Assembly (NCBI RefSeq): GCF_042684645.1
Contig: NZ_JBHULV010000044.1
Coordinates: 1 to 64,000 of the forward strand
Length of the DNA: 64,000 nt
DNA from: Pseudopedobacter alpinus
GTDB lineage: Bacteria; Bacteroidota; Bacteroidia; Sphingobacteriales; Sphingobacteriaceae
Direction: 5' to 3'
Under the pieces are notes generated by a model. The model saw only the letters and a list, made by a program, of their open reading frames with translations. It was not told the DNA's origin and did not search any database. The stretch's first letter is position 1. Every line of letters starts with the position of its first letter. Positions 54,676-64,000 of this stretch are shown one piece after another. Both the position numbers and the translations under genes were made by a program.

Positions 54676-56316
54676 ATGAATCATAATTTAAAAACAAAAT
54701 TTGACCTTTGTGTTATCGGAAGTGGACCAGCCGGTATTATTACGGTACTTGAATATGTACGTGTAAATCCCGAGAAAACGGTTTTATTGGTAGAATATGG
54801 TTTTCCTGGGCAACAGGTTAAAAACGATTTGGACGATTCTATTGTTATTAAGAATTTAGTAAACCACCACGACCCTTACGAATGTACAAACAAAGGATTG
54901 GGCGGAACTTCTTTAACTTGGGGCGGTAGGTGTGTAATGTATGATGAGATTGATTTTTTAAAAGATAGGCCAGTTATAAACGGTGAATGCACTTGGGATG
55001 TTAGTTTGTTTGAGGAAGTGAAAAAACACGTTTCTGCAACAGCCGTATATTTTGAATGCGGCGACCCCGTTTTTAATGTAAACGAAATACCAGAATTTGC
55101 AGGCAGCAGAATTGCCGAAAATTTTAAAGAAGGCGATGTAACCGATAGTTTATTAGAGCGTTGGAGTATGCCAACACGTTTTGGTTCTAGATACCGTAAA
55201 GAATTAGAGGATTGTAAAAGCATTACTTTGTTAGAGGGGTATGAAGCAAGAGATTTTACTGAGCCAGATGCTAATGGTAATGTTTCTTCTTTAACCATAA
55301 GAAATGTGAAAAACGGAGAGGTAACTACAGTTGAAGCAAATAGTTTTGTTTTAGCAGCAGGTGCACAAGAATCTACAAGAATTTTATTAAGAAACACCAA
55401 ACTTTTTAAAAATTTAGGTTTTACACCGCCAGCTTTGGGTAAATATTATCAAGGACATGTTTTTGGGAAAATTGCAGGAGTAAAGTTTTATGGCGACCCT
55501 AAAAAAACAGATTACGGTTATTTGCGTAATCCGGATGGGACTTATATCCGTAGAAGGTTTCATTTTACACAAGAGTTTATGCTTAAAAAGGATTTATTAA
55601 ACACCATTATATGGATTGATAATCCTCTTTACCATGATTATAGACATAAAAATGGAGCGATGTCTTTTATGTACTTAGCCATGATTACACCTGTTTTAAA
55701 AAACATGTTAGCTCCACCAGCAATTGCACATTCTATTACCAAAGGAGAAACAAAAACAGTAGGAAAACACATCTGGAATTTCCTAAAAGATTTACCCATG
55801 TCGGTGATAACTCCAGCTAAAATATTTTCGCAACGTTATTTAGTAAAAAGGAAATTGCCAGGTGTATTTTTATATAACCCAATGAACGAGTATTCGCTAA
55901 ACTTTCATGCCGAGCAAGTTCCTGTAGAACAAAACAGAATGGAGCTAGATCAAGACGGTGAAACATTAATTCTTCATTACGATTTGATGGATGCAGATGT
56001 AGAATCGGTTATCAAATCTCATGACGAAATTGATAAATATTTAAGATCAATAAATTGTGGTGAAGTGGTTTATTGGTATCCAAAAGAAGAATTAGCTAAA
56101 GCCGTAAGAAATGTTTCTAAAGACGGAATTCACCAAATAGGTACCACTAGAATTGCAGATACTGCACAAGAAGGTGTTGTTGATAGAGATATGAAACTAT
56201 ATGGAACTAATAATGTTTATGTTTGTAGCAGCTCGGCTTTTCCAACATCTGGCCATGCAAACCCAACATTCTTTTTAGGTGCTTTTGCAGTAAGATTAGC
56301 AAACTTTTTGAAATGA
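54676..56316 (+). CDS. GMC family FAD-dependent oxidoreductase
   Basis: 546 aa. The FAD motif is LCVIGSGPAGIITVLEYV at residues 12-29; GLGGTSLTWGGRCVMYDEID is the GMC N-terminal signature, and GMC_C ends with HQIGTTRIAD and SGHANPTFFLGAFAVRL, whose His and Asn are the catalytic pair. It oxidises an alcohol, probably of a sugar or lipid-linked sugar, with FAD. Its ATGA overlaps the next gene. GMC enzymes are uncommon inside polysaccharide loci. Confidence 0.9.
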   Translation: MNHNLKTKFDLCVIGSGPAGIITVLEYVRVNPEKTVLLVEYGFPGQQVKNDLDDSIVIKNLVNHHDPYECTNKGLGGTSLTWGGRCVMYDEIDFLKDRPVINGECTWDVSLFEEVKKHVSATAVYFECGDPVFNVNEIPEFAGSRIAENFKEGDVTDSLLERWSMPTRFGSRYRKELEDCKSITLLEGYEARDFTEPDANGNVSSLTIRNVKNGEVTTVEANSFVLAAGAQESTRILLRNTKLFKNLGFTPPALGKYYQGHVFGKIAGVKFYGDPKKTDYGYLRNPDGTYIRRRFHFTQEFMLKKDLLNTIIWIDNPLYHDYRHKNGAMSFMYLAMITPVLKNMLAPPAIAHSITKGETKTVGKHIWNFLKDLPMSVITPAKIFSQRYLVKRKLPGVFLYNPMNEYSLNFHAEQVPVEQNRMELDQDGETLILHYDLMDADVESVIKSHDEIDKYLRSINCGEVVYWYPKEELAKAVRNVSKDGIHQIGTTRIADTAQEGVVDRDMKLYGTNNVYVCSSSAFPTSGHANPTFFLGAFAVRLANFLK

Positions 56317-57158
56317 GAAAAATTGAATTGATACCAGGAATAGCATCTTCTGTACTTGGTTTTGGATGCGCCCCAATTTTGGGTTCTATTAATAAAAAAA
56401 CAGCACAGTATGCTTTAGATTTTGCTTTAGATAATGGAGTAAACCATTTAGATTTAGCAAGGTCTTATGGTTATGGCGATGCGGAAGGTTTTGTAGGTAA
56501 TGCCATTAAAGGTAAAAGAGATAGCTTAGTTTTAGCCAGTAAATTTGGGATAGAAGCCAATTGGAAAGCCTCTTTTATGAAACCTTTAAAACCGATAGCT
56601 AGAGAAGTTAAAAATTTCATCAAAAAAAATAAGCAGCAAACACTCACAGTCACAAATTCTAAAAATGTTGCTGATAGATTTCTGGATCGTATTGTGCCTT
56701 TGAGAGGAGAATTGATGCGTAAAAGCTTAGAGAAAAGTTTGAAGGAGTTAGGTACAGATTATCTGGATTATTTCTTTATTCACGAACCTTTTCATACTGT
56801 AACTTATATTGACGAAATCAATGAAATGGCGAATAAGCTAAAAGAAGAAGGTAAAATCAGAGCTTTCGGAATTGCTTATATGCAAACTCAAGAGCATTTG
56901 CATCAAAATTATTTAAACTCATTTGATATTTTACAGTTTGATAAACCTGCAGAATTAGAAGATTATAAAAGGTTAGTGAGTACCAGAGGCACAGAAAGAA
57001 ACATTCTTTTTTCGCCAATGAAAGGTGGTGGGAATGCCACAGCAAATGAGAAGCTTAAAAATTTATTGAACGATTTTAATCAAAGCATTGTGCTTTGCTC
57101 TATGTTTAATTTGGCGCATGTGAAGGAGAATATTAGAATTGCTGGGGAGGATAATTAA
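56313..57158 (+). CDS. Aldo/keto reductase family protein
   Basis: 281 aa. VLGFGCAPILGS opens the barrel; LDLARSYGYGDAEGFVGNAI holds the catalytic Asp/Tyr, SKFGIEANWKASFM the Lys, and YFFIHEPFHTVTYID the His region. The C-terminal end is shorter than in standard aldo/keto reductases. It overlaps the GMC gene by four bases (ATGA), so the two are translationally coupled and may act on successive forms of one substrate. Confidence 0.87.
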   Translation: MRKIELIPGIASSVLGFGCAPILGSINKKTAQYALDFALDNGVNHLDLARSYGYGDAEGFVGNAIKGKRDSLVLASKFGIEANWKASFMKPLKPIAREVKNFIKKNKQQTLTVTNSKNVADRFLDRIVPLRGELMRKSLEKSLKELGTDYLDYFFIHEPFHTVTYIDEINEMANKLKEEGKIRAFGIAYMQTQEHLHQNYLNSFDILQFDKPAELEDYKRLVSTRGTERNILFSPMKGGGNATANEKLKNLLNDFNQSIVLCSMFNLAHVKENIRIAGEDN

Positions 57159-57546
57159 GTCATTATCGAAATGGTAAGGTGTAAATGTTTCTTAAAAAAA
57201 TTGCTACAAAATTATTACGTAATTTTGAGATTTTTTGACTTCAAAACAGTTGATGACTTTGTAGTTTTCTGATAAATAAATCATTAAAAACTAAGCTCTT
57301 TTTATTTCGAGCGCTTTGATGGTCTCATCATAAATCTGTTTTCACTCGGTTTTTTATTATGGGTGTTTCCCCGAAGAAAAATCGGGGTCGTGTTTTACAG
57401 GACTACACTCCGTTTCGGTATTTTTTTTGAAAAATGTACAAACCCTTTCAACCGCTAACATATTAGACTTTAAACAGAATTTATTGGCTCACCTTAAATT
57501 ATCTTTTTTAAAAAAGAGCTACTCAAGCCATTCGGTGTATTAATAC
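57159..57546. other. Intergenic region with a dispersed Bacteroidota-type repeat
   Basis: The stretch 57360-57420 holds ccccga...tcgggg arms and segments (gtcgtgttttacagg, actacactccgtttcgg) resembling a repeat widely scattered between genes in Bacteroidota. No gene is supported. Confidence 0.4.
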
Positions 57547-57586
57547 AAAAACAGGTTCCCTATTAAATATAGAGAACCTGTTTTTT
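57547..57586. terminator. Terminator for the T9SS surface-protein gene
   Basis: Arms aaaaacaggttc and gaacctgttttt pair over 12 bp across a short AT loop, with A and T runs on both sides. It lies 22 bases past the stop of the minus-strand gene and can also end the plus-strand GMC-AKR transcript. Confidence 0.88.
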
Positions 57587-57607
57587 AGCGGTTAAGTTGG
57601 TTGTTCA

Positions 57608-60382
57608 CTACCTCTTAACCACCAATACTTTAGCTATCGTTTCTTGATTACCTACAAGCTTTATTAAATAGCTTGATGATGGTAAATCTCCTACTTCTAA
57701 TGTAATCTCTGTTGCTTGTGTGGCAATTACTTTTTTCTGTACCAATCTACCATTTAGGTCTACTAATTCTATGCTGGTAAACTTTCCTGACTCAAATACT
57801 ATATTTACTAAATCTGTACTTGGATTTGGATAGATTGTCACTTTTGAATCATTTGCTAATGCTACTTTCGCACTTCTTATCCCTAAATCTTCTCTAGCTC
57901 CATCTAAATCTACTTGTACCAATTTATAATAATTATCTCCACTTTTTGGTGTTCTGTCTGTGTAGTTATATAAGCTGCGTTGAGTGGTTGTTCCATTTCC
58001 TTTTATTGTACTTATCACTACAAAGTTTTGTCCGTCTGTTGATTTTGATATTTCGAAATAATCATTGCTTTGTTCTGCAAAGGTATCCCACGTTAACAAT
58101 ACTGTTCCGTCTGTTTGTAATTTAGCTGAGTATTGGTTAAAAGTTACTGGTAATGTTGCTCCAACTACAATATTAAAAATAGCAGTAATTGTTCCTCCAC
58201 TTCCATCATTTGCTATCACATCTATACTTACCGTTCCAACATTTGCATTTAATGGTGTGCCAGAGAATGTTCTTGTTGCCCCGTCAAAACTTAACCATAA
58301 TGGTAAAGCTCCACCACCATTTAATTGTGCCGTGTAGGTTAAAATTGCGCCTGCATCCATATCTGCAAAGGTGTTTAGAGCAAATTGGAAATTGAATGCC
58401 TGATCTTCTGTTGCGTTTTGATTTGGAATGGCGTTAGCTACTATTGGTGCATCATTTACATTATTTATGTTGATAGTAAATACTTTTTCGTAACTGAGTG
58501 AGCCTTGGTCTGTTGTTCTGATTCTTACTGAGTAGCTATTTTTTACCTCAAAGTTTGGACTATCGGTAATTCTTAAACTGCTTCCGCTGATGTTGAAACT
58601 TGCATTATCTGTACTTCCTGCTCCTGCTACCAAAGTATAAGTGAAAGTATTGCTCGCATCTGGGTCGGTGGTAGTGAATGTGCCGACCTGACTGTTTGCT
58701 GCTACATTTTCATTGATACTATTCGCTGATAAGGCAATATCCGTAGGCGTTTCGTTAACATTGTTGATTGTTATCGTGAATGTTTCTTCATAGAATAAGC
58801 CTCCTTGGTCTGTGGTTCTGATTCTTACTGAGTAGCTATTTTTTACCTCAAAGTTTGGACTGTTTGTAATTCTTAAATTAGCTCCGCTTATGCTGAAACT
58901 TCCATTATCAGTATTGCCTGTTCCAGCTACCAAAGTGTAAGTGAAGCTATTGCCTGCATCCGGATCGGTTGTAGTTAAAGATCCTACTGTAGAATTGGCG
59001 GCAACGTTTTCGTTGATGCTTGTTGGTGATAAGACAATATCTGTTGGAGCATCATTAACTGGGGTAATATTAATTTGAATTTGACCAAGTACTACGGTTT
59101 GACCTCCGCCGGAACCCGTATTCCCGTTATCATTTGCGGATACAGTTAAGGTTGCTGCATTTAGTCCACTTAGATTTGCTGGAGGCGTGTATACAACATT
59201 GGTATTAATATTTAAATAGGTCTCAATATTTTGTACTGTTCCTGTAAAAGTACCTGTAGAAGTACCAGGACCAGTGATATTTACTCCTGTCCCAAAAGGA
59301 TTTGCATAATTCAGAGTTCCTTGATTAACACTGAGAGTCAAGGTTACATTGTTGCTCCCTGCATCAATATCATTAAAAGTCCCCGACGATAGTGCACCGC
59401 TTAGGTCTGCATTTATAGCATCCTCTACCACAGTAACAGAAGCAGGTAGTCCCGTAAATGTCGGGTCATCATTTACTCCTGAAATGTTAAAAGTTACTGT
59501 GGCTGTATTAGAGTTTACAGTACCATCATTGGAAACAAAAGAAATAGAGCCAGCATTGGTGCCAAACAAATTGGGTGTTGGTGTAAATGTTGCTGCATCC
59601 AATGCAGTATTAATAGCTGTCAGGGTTCCTGATGCAGTGAAGCTGGATGAGCCATTTCCTCCGCCTCCAAAAGTAATTCCAGCGGTGCCAAGAGAAACCG
59701 TACCTCCAGTTATGGTAAAGGTCACCGATTGATTGTCTCCGTTGACATCAGTAATCTGAATATTATCAGCTAATGCTACTGCCACGGCATCTTCTTGAAC
59801 TGTAGGTGCTGTAGGTGCAGTGGCAACGGGAGCAGCATTCACAGGTCCCGTAAATACTGAACCATAAGTGAAGTTATCTATCGCAACATAAATGTCTGTT
59901 GCTTCTATTCTAATTTCATCCACATCATAAAAATCCGGGTCACTTGCGTAATCTTTTACCCCGTTGAAGTTAATTGTTTTAGCAGATCCGGTCGGATTTC
60001 CATTTTTATACCCCCTAATAGTACCACTTGTACTGGACCCAAAACCTCCTTCTTGTATATAGATACTCCTAAATTGAAATTCTGATCCTCCATTGCGACT
60101 AATAGTCCATCTTGTTAGCGCTCCGGACACTACATTATTATCGGACAAAGCCCTCGTTCCTCCCTCTCCCATATTATTATAAAACCCAACACCATATTGG
60201 TTGGTCAAGTTTGAGGCAAATGTAAATCCTTCAACTGAATGTTGTTTGACAATCTCAGTTCCGTTTGGTGCGCTAACTTCAGAATTAAAATCAATAACAG
60301 TAACCTGCGCAAATCCTTGCTGTGGGAAACTTGAAAGTAAAAACGCAATTAAAAAGAGTGGCAGAAGTAGAATTTTTTTCAT
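57608..60382 (-). CDS. Large surface protein with cadherin-like repeats and a T9SS type A sorting domain
   Basis: 924 aa. Signal peptide (1-25), an N-terminal region (about 26-185) with a lectin-like look, beta-sandwich repeats (about 190-440), two near-identical 100-residue cadherin-like repeats (about 441-540 and 541-640, each with DxNDAP/NVNETP-type edges and NFEVKNSYSVRIRTTDQG), a putative Ig domain (about 650-735), a further beta domain, and a C-terminal T9SS sorting domain (about 850-924: VTIYPNPSTDLVNI, LVDLNGRLVQ, LIKLVGNQETIAKVLVVKR). It is exported by Sec and the type IX system, then anchored or released at the surface. It probably mediates adhesion. porQ elsewhere in the window supports this. 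Confidence 0.9.
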   Translation of the reverse strand: MKKILLLPLFLIAFLLSSFPQQGFAQVTVIDFNSEVSAPNGTEIVKQHSVEGFTFASNLTNQYGVGFYNNMGEGGTRALSDNNVVSGALTRWTISRNGGSEFQFRSIYIQEGGFGSSTSGTIRGYKNGNPTGSAKTINFNGVKDYASDPDFYDVDEIRIEATDIYVAIDNFTYGSVFTGPVNAAPVATAPTAPTVQEDAVAVALADNIQITDVNGDNQSVTFTITGGTVSLGTAGITFGGGGNGSSSFTASGTLTAINTALDAATFTPTPNLFGTNAGSISFVSNDGTVNSNTATVTFNISGVNDDPTFTGLPASVTVVEDAINADLSGALSSGTFNDIDAGSNNVTLTLSVNQGTLNYANPFGTGVNITGPGTSTGTFTGTVQNIETYLNINTNVVYTPPANLSGLNAATLTVSANDNGNTGSGGGQTVVLGQIQINITPVNDAPTDIVLSPTSINENVAANSTVGSLTTTDPDAGNSFTYTLVAGTGNTDNGSFSISGANLRITNSPNFEVKNSYSVRIRTTDQGGLFYEETFTITINNVNETPTDIALSANSINENVAANSQVGTFTTTDPDASNTFTYTLVAGAGSTDNASFNISGSSLRITDSPNFEVKNSYSVRIRTTDQGSLSYEKVFTININNVNDAPIVANAIPNQNATEDQAFNFQFALNTFADMDAGAILTYTAQLNGGGALPLWLSFDGATRTFSGTPLNANVGTVSIDVIANDGSGGTITAIFNIVVGATLPVTFNQYSAKLQTDGTVLLTWDTFAEQSNDYFEISKSTDGQNFVVISTIKGNGTTTQRSLYNYTDRTPKSGDNYYKLVQVDLDGAREDLGIRSAKVALANDSKVTIYPNPSTDLVNIVFESGKFTSIELVDLNGRLVQKKVIATQATEITLEVGDLPSSSYLIKLVGNQETIAKVLVVKR
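58460..59040 (-). repeat. Tandem 300-nt repeat within the surface-protein gene
   Basis: The stretch 58516-58560 and the stretch 58816-58860 are identical over more than 40 bases, exactly 300 nt (100 codons) apart, and similarity extends on both sides. The near-identity at DNA level points to recent duplication or gene conversion of one cadherin-like repeat. Confidence 0.85.
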
Positions 60383-60834
60383 CTTGATGTGGGTTTAATA
60401 AATTTGAAACATTTAAAAATCACTTGAAACAGAGTTTAAATCGCCTTAAGAGATTTATTTTGATTAAAATTTAGGAATGTAAATACCTTCAATATAAATG
60501 TTATGGTTAATTCCCAAATAAGGTTTTAGTTATAAATATTAAATAGGTAGCAAACAATTGTTTGAAGGGGTAAATACACAGCGTTTTCATAAATTATTTT
60601 TTTATTAGATAATTAATTAAAATAAAATATAATAAGCGTCTTTAAAGATAAATTACAATACTAAATTAGAATTATATAAATAAATTACAAAATAAACTGA
60701 TGATAAATATTAATAAAATGTGTAATTAATTAAAAGGTACTACCGTTAAGCTTCTTAATTTTCGGTAATATTCAACTTGCTGAAAACTGTTGTACTCAGC
60801 GGGCGAAATGGCAAACTTAATTTTGACTTTTAAA
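60383..60834. other. 450-bp AT-rich intergenic region
   Basis: It holds the promoter side of the surface-protein gene and the 3' end of the GT2 gene. It is extremely AT-rich between 60590 and 60740 and has no convincing ORF, hairpin or consensus promoter. Confidence 0.35.
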
Positions 60835-61728
60835 TCAAATCTTAATAAAATACGCTAACGGATACCACTTTTGTTCAGCGCTTTCCTGCAATTTTTTCTT
60901 TTCGTAAGATTTTAGAAATATTTTTTTAATTACAGGTAACTGTATAGTGATGTAGTAGGCATTTATATACAAAAGTTTCGCTAAACGATAAGGGTTATTC
61001 AACTTTAATTTGAAATATCTTTTCAGCGCATTCCTAAAAACTTTCTGCTGTATTTTTAACAAGCTTTCTTTAGAATCGGCAGTGAGTTGGTCGGCACCGT
61101 TTCTTCGTAGTGCTGCACCATAATGGTCAGAAAAATTTCCTTTGTAAAATTCACTGATTCTCATCCAAAGGTCAATGTCTTCGCCATGATAAATATCTTC
61201 ATGAAATACGCCCACCTTATCAAAAACTTCCTTTTTAAAAATGAAGCCATTTGTTTGAGCCACGTTATGCGATGCGATATTCAAATTTATAATCTCTCTT
61301 TCGTTAATTTCTTCTTTTGTCCATAAGCTAAAAGTAGGAGGTGTGGTGGTTTCATTAATTTCTAAAATTCTACAAAATATATAGCCAAACTCTGGGTTTT
61401 CTTCAATTGCGGCAACCATTTTTTTGATGTGCCCGGGAAAAAAGTAATCATCAGAATCTAAAAATAAAACATAAGGATTTGTTGCAGCTGCTATCCCTCT
61501 GTTGCGGGTGCTAGATGGTCCTTGCGTTTTACAATCATGCGGTTTTAAAACAATTTTAACCTGCGCTCCAAATGACGCGGCAATTTTAAGTGTATCATCT
61601 TTAGATCCATCATCAGAAACAACTATCTCTACTTCGCCATCAAAATCCTGAGATAAAACACTCTCAATTGCTCGTGGTAATAACTTTTCTCTGTTGTATG
61701 TTGGGATAATAATACTGACGCTTTTCAT
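60835..61728 (-). CDS. Family 2 glycosyltransferase
   Basis: 297 aa from the ATG at 61728; a GTG five codons earlier is possible. VSIIIPTYNREKLLPRAIES and VSDDGSKDD bind the nucleotide sugar, and VLFLDSDDYF holds the DxD metal site. It adds one sugar of the repeat unit in the cytoplasm. It lies 51 bp downstream of the flippase gene in a minus-strand run. Confidence 0.93.
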   Translation of the reverse strand: MKSVSIIIPTYNREKLLPRAIESVLSQDFDGEVEIVVSDDGSKDDTLKIAASFGAQVKIVLKPHDCKTQGPSSTRNRGIAAATNPYVLFLDSDDYFFPGHIKKMVAAIEENPEFGYIFCRILEINETTTPPTFSLWTKEEINEREIINLNIASHNVAQTNGFIFKKEVFDKVGVFHEDIYHGEDIDLWMRISEFYKGNFSDHYGAALRRNGADQLTADSKESLLKIQQKVFRNALKRYFKLKLNNPYRLAKLLYINAYYITIQLPVIKKIFLKSYEKKKLQESAEQKWYPLAYFIKI

Positions 61729-61778
61729 TGATTTATTTAACACAAAATGACCATCTAAAAATTAATGATTTTAATATA

Positions 61779-63224
61779 CTATTTAGGTTGAAAATAAGAT
61801 TTTACTTCTGTAAAATACTTTTTATAAAGTAAGAAAACTGCCACTAATGAACACAATAAAAAAAGTAAAATCTTTATATTAAGGTTAATCCCTTCTGGTA
61901 TTTGAACGGATAGGAAATAGCCGATTACCAAAAACAAGAAAATTTTAATATAAAACATTGTTGAAATTTGCTTTTTAACAAACCTATCTACCACAAAAAA
62001 GTGTAATATTAAATTAATGCCGGTGGCAACCATAAAAGCGGCAGAAAGGTATTGAGCCCCAAATTGCGAACCATACCATAGCAAAGGCACTCCAATTATT
62101 GTACAAACAAAGGAGAGATAACCCAATTCTTTTTGCCTGTTGATGGCACCCAAAATAGTTCCGAATAAACATACTACAGAGAAAAATGCAATGTACCAGC
62201 ATTGATAACTTAATACCAAGCTGGAGCTGATGTACTTTTCGCCATATAATAGCACCACAATTTCTTTGCGGAAAAGTGTGACGCCAAAAGCACCGGCAAT
62301 GCCAATAAAGCTGATGGCTAAACACATGGTTTTGAAAATATTTATAAAACGGGCAAAATCACGCTCATAAAGTCTCGCAAGAATTGGAAATATGGCAGAA
62401 AGTGCGGTGTTTACAATGATACTGATAGGCAGTAAAACCTTGCTTGCAATGTTGAAATAGCCAATTTGTTCTGTCCCGGAGCGATACTCTAAAAACAGAA
62501 TGGGTATTTGCATACTCAATAGAGAAAAAAGGTCTAGGTAGTAAAAAGGTAAACTTTCTTTACCCAATGAAAGTGCAGTATCTGGCGAACTAACTGTATT
62601 TGAAAAGTTGGCTTTATAGTTTGTTTTTTTTCTGATAACGAATAGAAAAAGCAACACCTTGATAATATTAAATAAGGCAAATAGTAAGAATACAAAGTTT
62701 AGGTTTAAATGCTCATCAGGAATTAAAAAGATGGCTAACAGCCAGCAAATTGTGCTTGTGAAATTTACAAAACCTGAAAACTCCATTTTTTCTAATCCAA
62801 AAGCAAGGCTATTAAAATGGTCGAAACTTACCGTCATAATCACCGCTGAAATGACCAGTGCAAACAGGAAAATATCGTAAGATTTAAAAAAATAATAGTA
62901 AATCCCAAAAATTAAAACGGCAAAACCTGTTCCTATTAAACGTAATATTAAAGAGTTTTTAAGTAGGCTATTAACGTTTAATTTATCCCTAGCAATGTTT
63001 CTGATGATGATTCTACTTATACCTAAAGTACCTACTACAGAAAATATGGTTGCATGCAGTTGTAGTAAATTGTAAACACCAAAATTGTACGGACTTAAAA
63101 CTCTAGCAATTTTAATCCCAATTACCATACCTAAAAACTGTGTCAAAACGGTTGACAAAGTAAGTACAGAAAAGTTTTTAAAGAAAGTATTCTCTTTTAA
63201 AATTCTATTAAAAGCGGCTATCAT
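61779..63224 (-). CDS. Oligosaccharide flippase (Wzx type)
   Basis: 481 aa with about 12-14 membrane helices and the polysaccharide-synthase opening FSVLTLSTVLTQFLGMVIGI. It flips undecaprenyl-linked repeat units to the periplasmic side for polymerisation. Its position between the GT2 and Wzy-like genes fits a Wzx/Wzy-dependent pathway. Confidence 0.92.
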   Translation of the reverse strand: MIAAFNRILKENTFFKNFSVLTLSTVLTQFLGMVIGIKIARVLSPYNFGVYNLLQLHATIFSVVGTLGISRIIIRNIARDKLNVNSLLKNSLILRLIGTGFAVLIFGIYYYFFKSYDIFLFALVISAVIMTVSFDHFNSLAFGLEKMEFSGFVNFTSTICWLLAIFLIPDEHLNLNFVFLLFALFNIIKVLLFLFVIRKKTNYKANFSNTVSSPDTALSLGKESLPFYYLDLFSLLSMQIPILFLEYRSGTEQIGYFNIASKVLLPISIIVNTALSAIFPILARLYERDFARFINIFKTMCLAISFIGIAGAFGVTLFRKEIVVLLYGEKYISSSLVLSYQCWYIAFFSVVCLFGTILGAINRQKELGYLSFVCTIIGVPLLWYGSQFGAQYLSAAFMVATGINLILHFFVVDRFVKKQISTMFYIKIFLFLVIGYFLSVQIPEGINLNIKILLFLLCSLVAVFLLYKKYFTEVKSYFQPK

Positions 63225-63315
63225 TTGTATTTAATTATTTGGCAATATGCATTGCTTTAACTTCTATTTGAACGGATAAATGATTGTAGAGTTTCATTAA
63301 AAACTACTGTTAATC

Positions 63316-64000
63316 TCATTGTTTTCTTAAAAAGTCTCCAACTCTTTCAATAACTTTAGTTTCTTCATAATTGCACCTTATTAAATAAAGCGCAATAACT
63401 GTAGAAGGCATATATCCAGGGTCAAAAATAGAATATCCCGTAAAAGCTGTAATAAAAATCATTAAAAAGTAGGCTTTAACATGGGTAAAATTCTGAGTGT
63501 TTACCATACTAAAAGCTTTGTAAAAAAACAAAATCCATATAATTTCACCAAATATCCCAAAAAAGCTAAAAAGACCCGTTAAACCAACATCGGAGGTAAA
63601 AAAACCTTTGTCCTGCCCGTAATAAGTAATGGTTTCTAATTTGCTCCCTTTTGCAGGATAACCATTCCCGAAAATAACAGTAGGCCAACCGCCTTGTAAA
63701 TCGTTTAAAAAGAAACTGTAGGCTTGTACCCTTATATCTTCTCCGGCAAATTGCGCCTGTTCTGCATTTTGTTCTTTAATACCTTCAAAAACACCTGATG
63801 TTAAATAAACTAAAATGCCCATAGCTAAGCCCGCAAAAGCAAAAACATAACGGTACCTAAGCTGGCTTAAAAGTAAAATAACCACAGAACCTAAACCCAT
63901 ACCCACCAACATCATTCTAGATTGTGTTAAAAAGAATAAGAATATGGCGCCTATAGCATAATAAAGTAAATGCAACAGGTTAAAAGTTTTGAAATATTTT
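63316..64000 (-). CDS. O-antigen polymerase/ligase-like membrane protein (partial, N-terminus missing)
   Basis: The frame is open past 63975 to the window edge; an apparent start there is only a TTG inside a membrane helix, so the gene begins outside. At least 227 residues with five or more membrane helices and a long periplasmic loop (about residues 75-135 of this piece, with EDIRVQAYSFFLNDLQGGWPT and FGNGYPAKGSKLE) have the layout of Wzy/O-antigen-ligase proteins. It would polymerise the repeats delivered by the adjacent flippase. Confidence 0.8.
   Translation of the reverse strand, partial: KYFKTFNLLHLLYYAIGAIFLFFLTQSRMMLVGMGLGSVVILLLSQLRYRYVFAFAGLAMGILVYLTSGVFEGIKEQNAEQAQFAGEDIRVQAYSFFLNDLQGGWPTVIFGNGYPAKGSKLETITYYGQDKGFFTSDVGLTGLFSFFGIFGEIIWILFFYKAFSMVNTQNFTHVKAYFLMIFITAFTGYSIFDPGYMPSTVIALYLIRCNYEETKVIERVGDFLRKQ

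Noticed and set aside
54876..55400. 174-codon minus-strand frame opposite the GMC oxidoreductase
   Set aside because: Antisense shadow; the plus-strand frame carries all GMC motifs.
59349..59732. 127-codon plus-strand frame opposite the T9SS protein
   Set aside because: Antisense shadow of a low-complexity Thr/Asn/Ala-rich coding region; the minus-strand gene is clearly real.

Overview
This is low-GC chromosomal DNA from a member of the Bacteroidota, most likely Sphingobacteriaceae (Pedobacter-like). The evidence is a SusC/SusD pair with a TlpA-type partner, a type IX secretion gene (porQ beside cmk), a cell-surface protein with a C-terminal T9SS sorting domain, several families largely confined to the phylum (DUF6520, DUF6266, DUF4294, DUF3822), a bacillithiol gene, near-absence of Shine-Dalgarno sites, and TAnnTTTG-type -7 promoter boxes. 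No rRNA, tRNA, CRISPR array or intact transposase was found.

Layout. 1-3.8 kb is an AT-rich accessory stretch: two unrecognised proteins (one with a possible HEPN-type R-x4-H motif), an XRE-type regulator and decayed coding remnants. 3.8-11.1 kb is a nutrient-uptake locus (TlpA-like protein, SusC, SusD, then a convergent DUF6520 peptide). SusC is intact, but both partners carry a single in-frame TAA with the reading frame open on both sides. The TlpA-like frame also has about 280 extra N-terminal codons built from intergenic-type repeats. 11.6-13.3 kb is a compact module (DUF6266, DUF5675, two small membrane proteins) resembling a phage lysis cassette without a phage.

13.8-48.5 kb is mostly housekeeping: a sugar dehydrogenase lipoprotein; spoT-fur-purA; DUF4294-glutathione peroxidase-bshB1; icd with two small genes and tsaC; coaD-rsmD-DUF3822; a RecD-like helicase; mnmA; a methyltransferase-PAP2-ZIP run; glmM; a cysteine desulfurase; an HMG-CoA lyase; cmk and porQ; arfB; fcl and trmB; an alkyltransferase-like protein; carA; panB; an RluA-type pseudouridine synthase; a patatin; and a CvpA-CAP fusion.

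48.5-64 kb is a surface polysaccharide locus. It contains manA, an initiating sugar-phosphate transferase, an unrecognised protein next to a Gfo/Idh oxidoreductase, a split Alg14/Alg13-type glycosyltransferase, a GMC oxidoreductase overlapping an aldo/keto reductase, a large T9SS surface protein, a GT2 glycosyltransferase, a Wzx flippase and a Wzy-like protein cut by the window end. With fcl upstream this points to a Wzx/Wzy polymer fed in part by mannose-derived sugars, with an unusual set of redox enzymes for sugar tailoring.

Non-coding signals of note: a two-copy MITE-like element with TAA flanks, a perfect hairpin that puts a start codon in its loop, a TTAG microsatellite starting at the panB stop codon, and several repeat families around the SusC/SusD locus. 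Family names come from reading the proteins; no database search was run.
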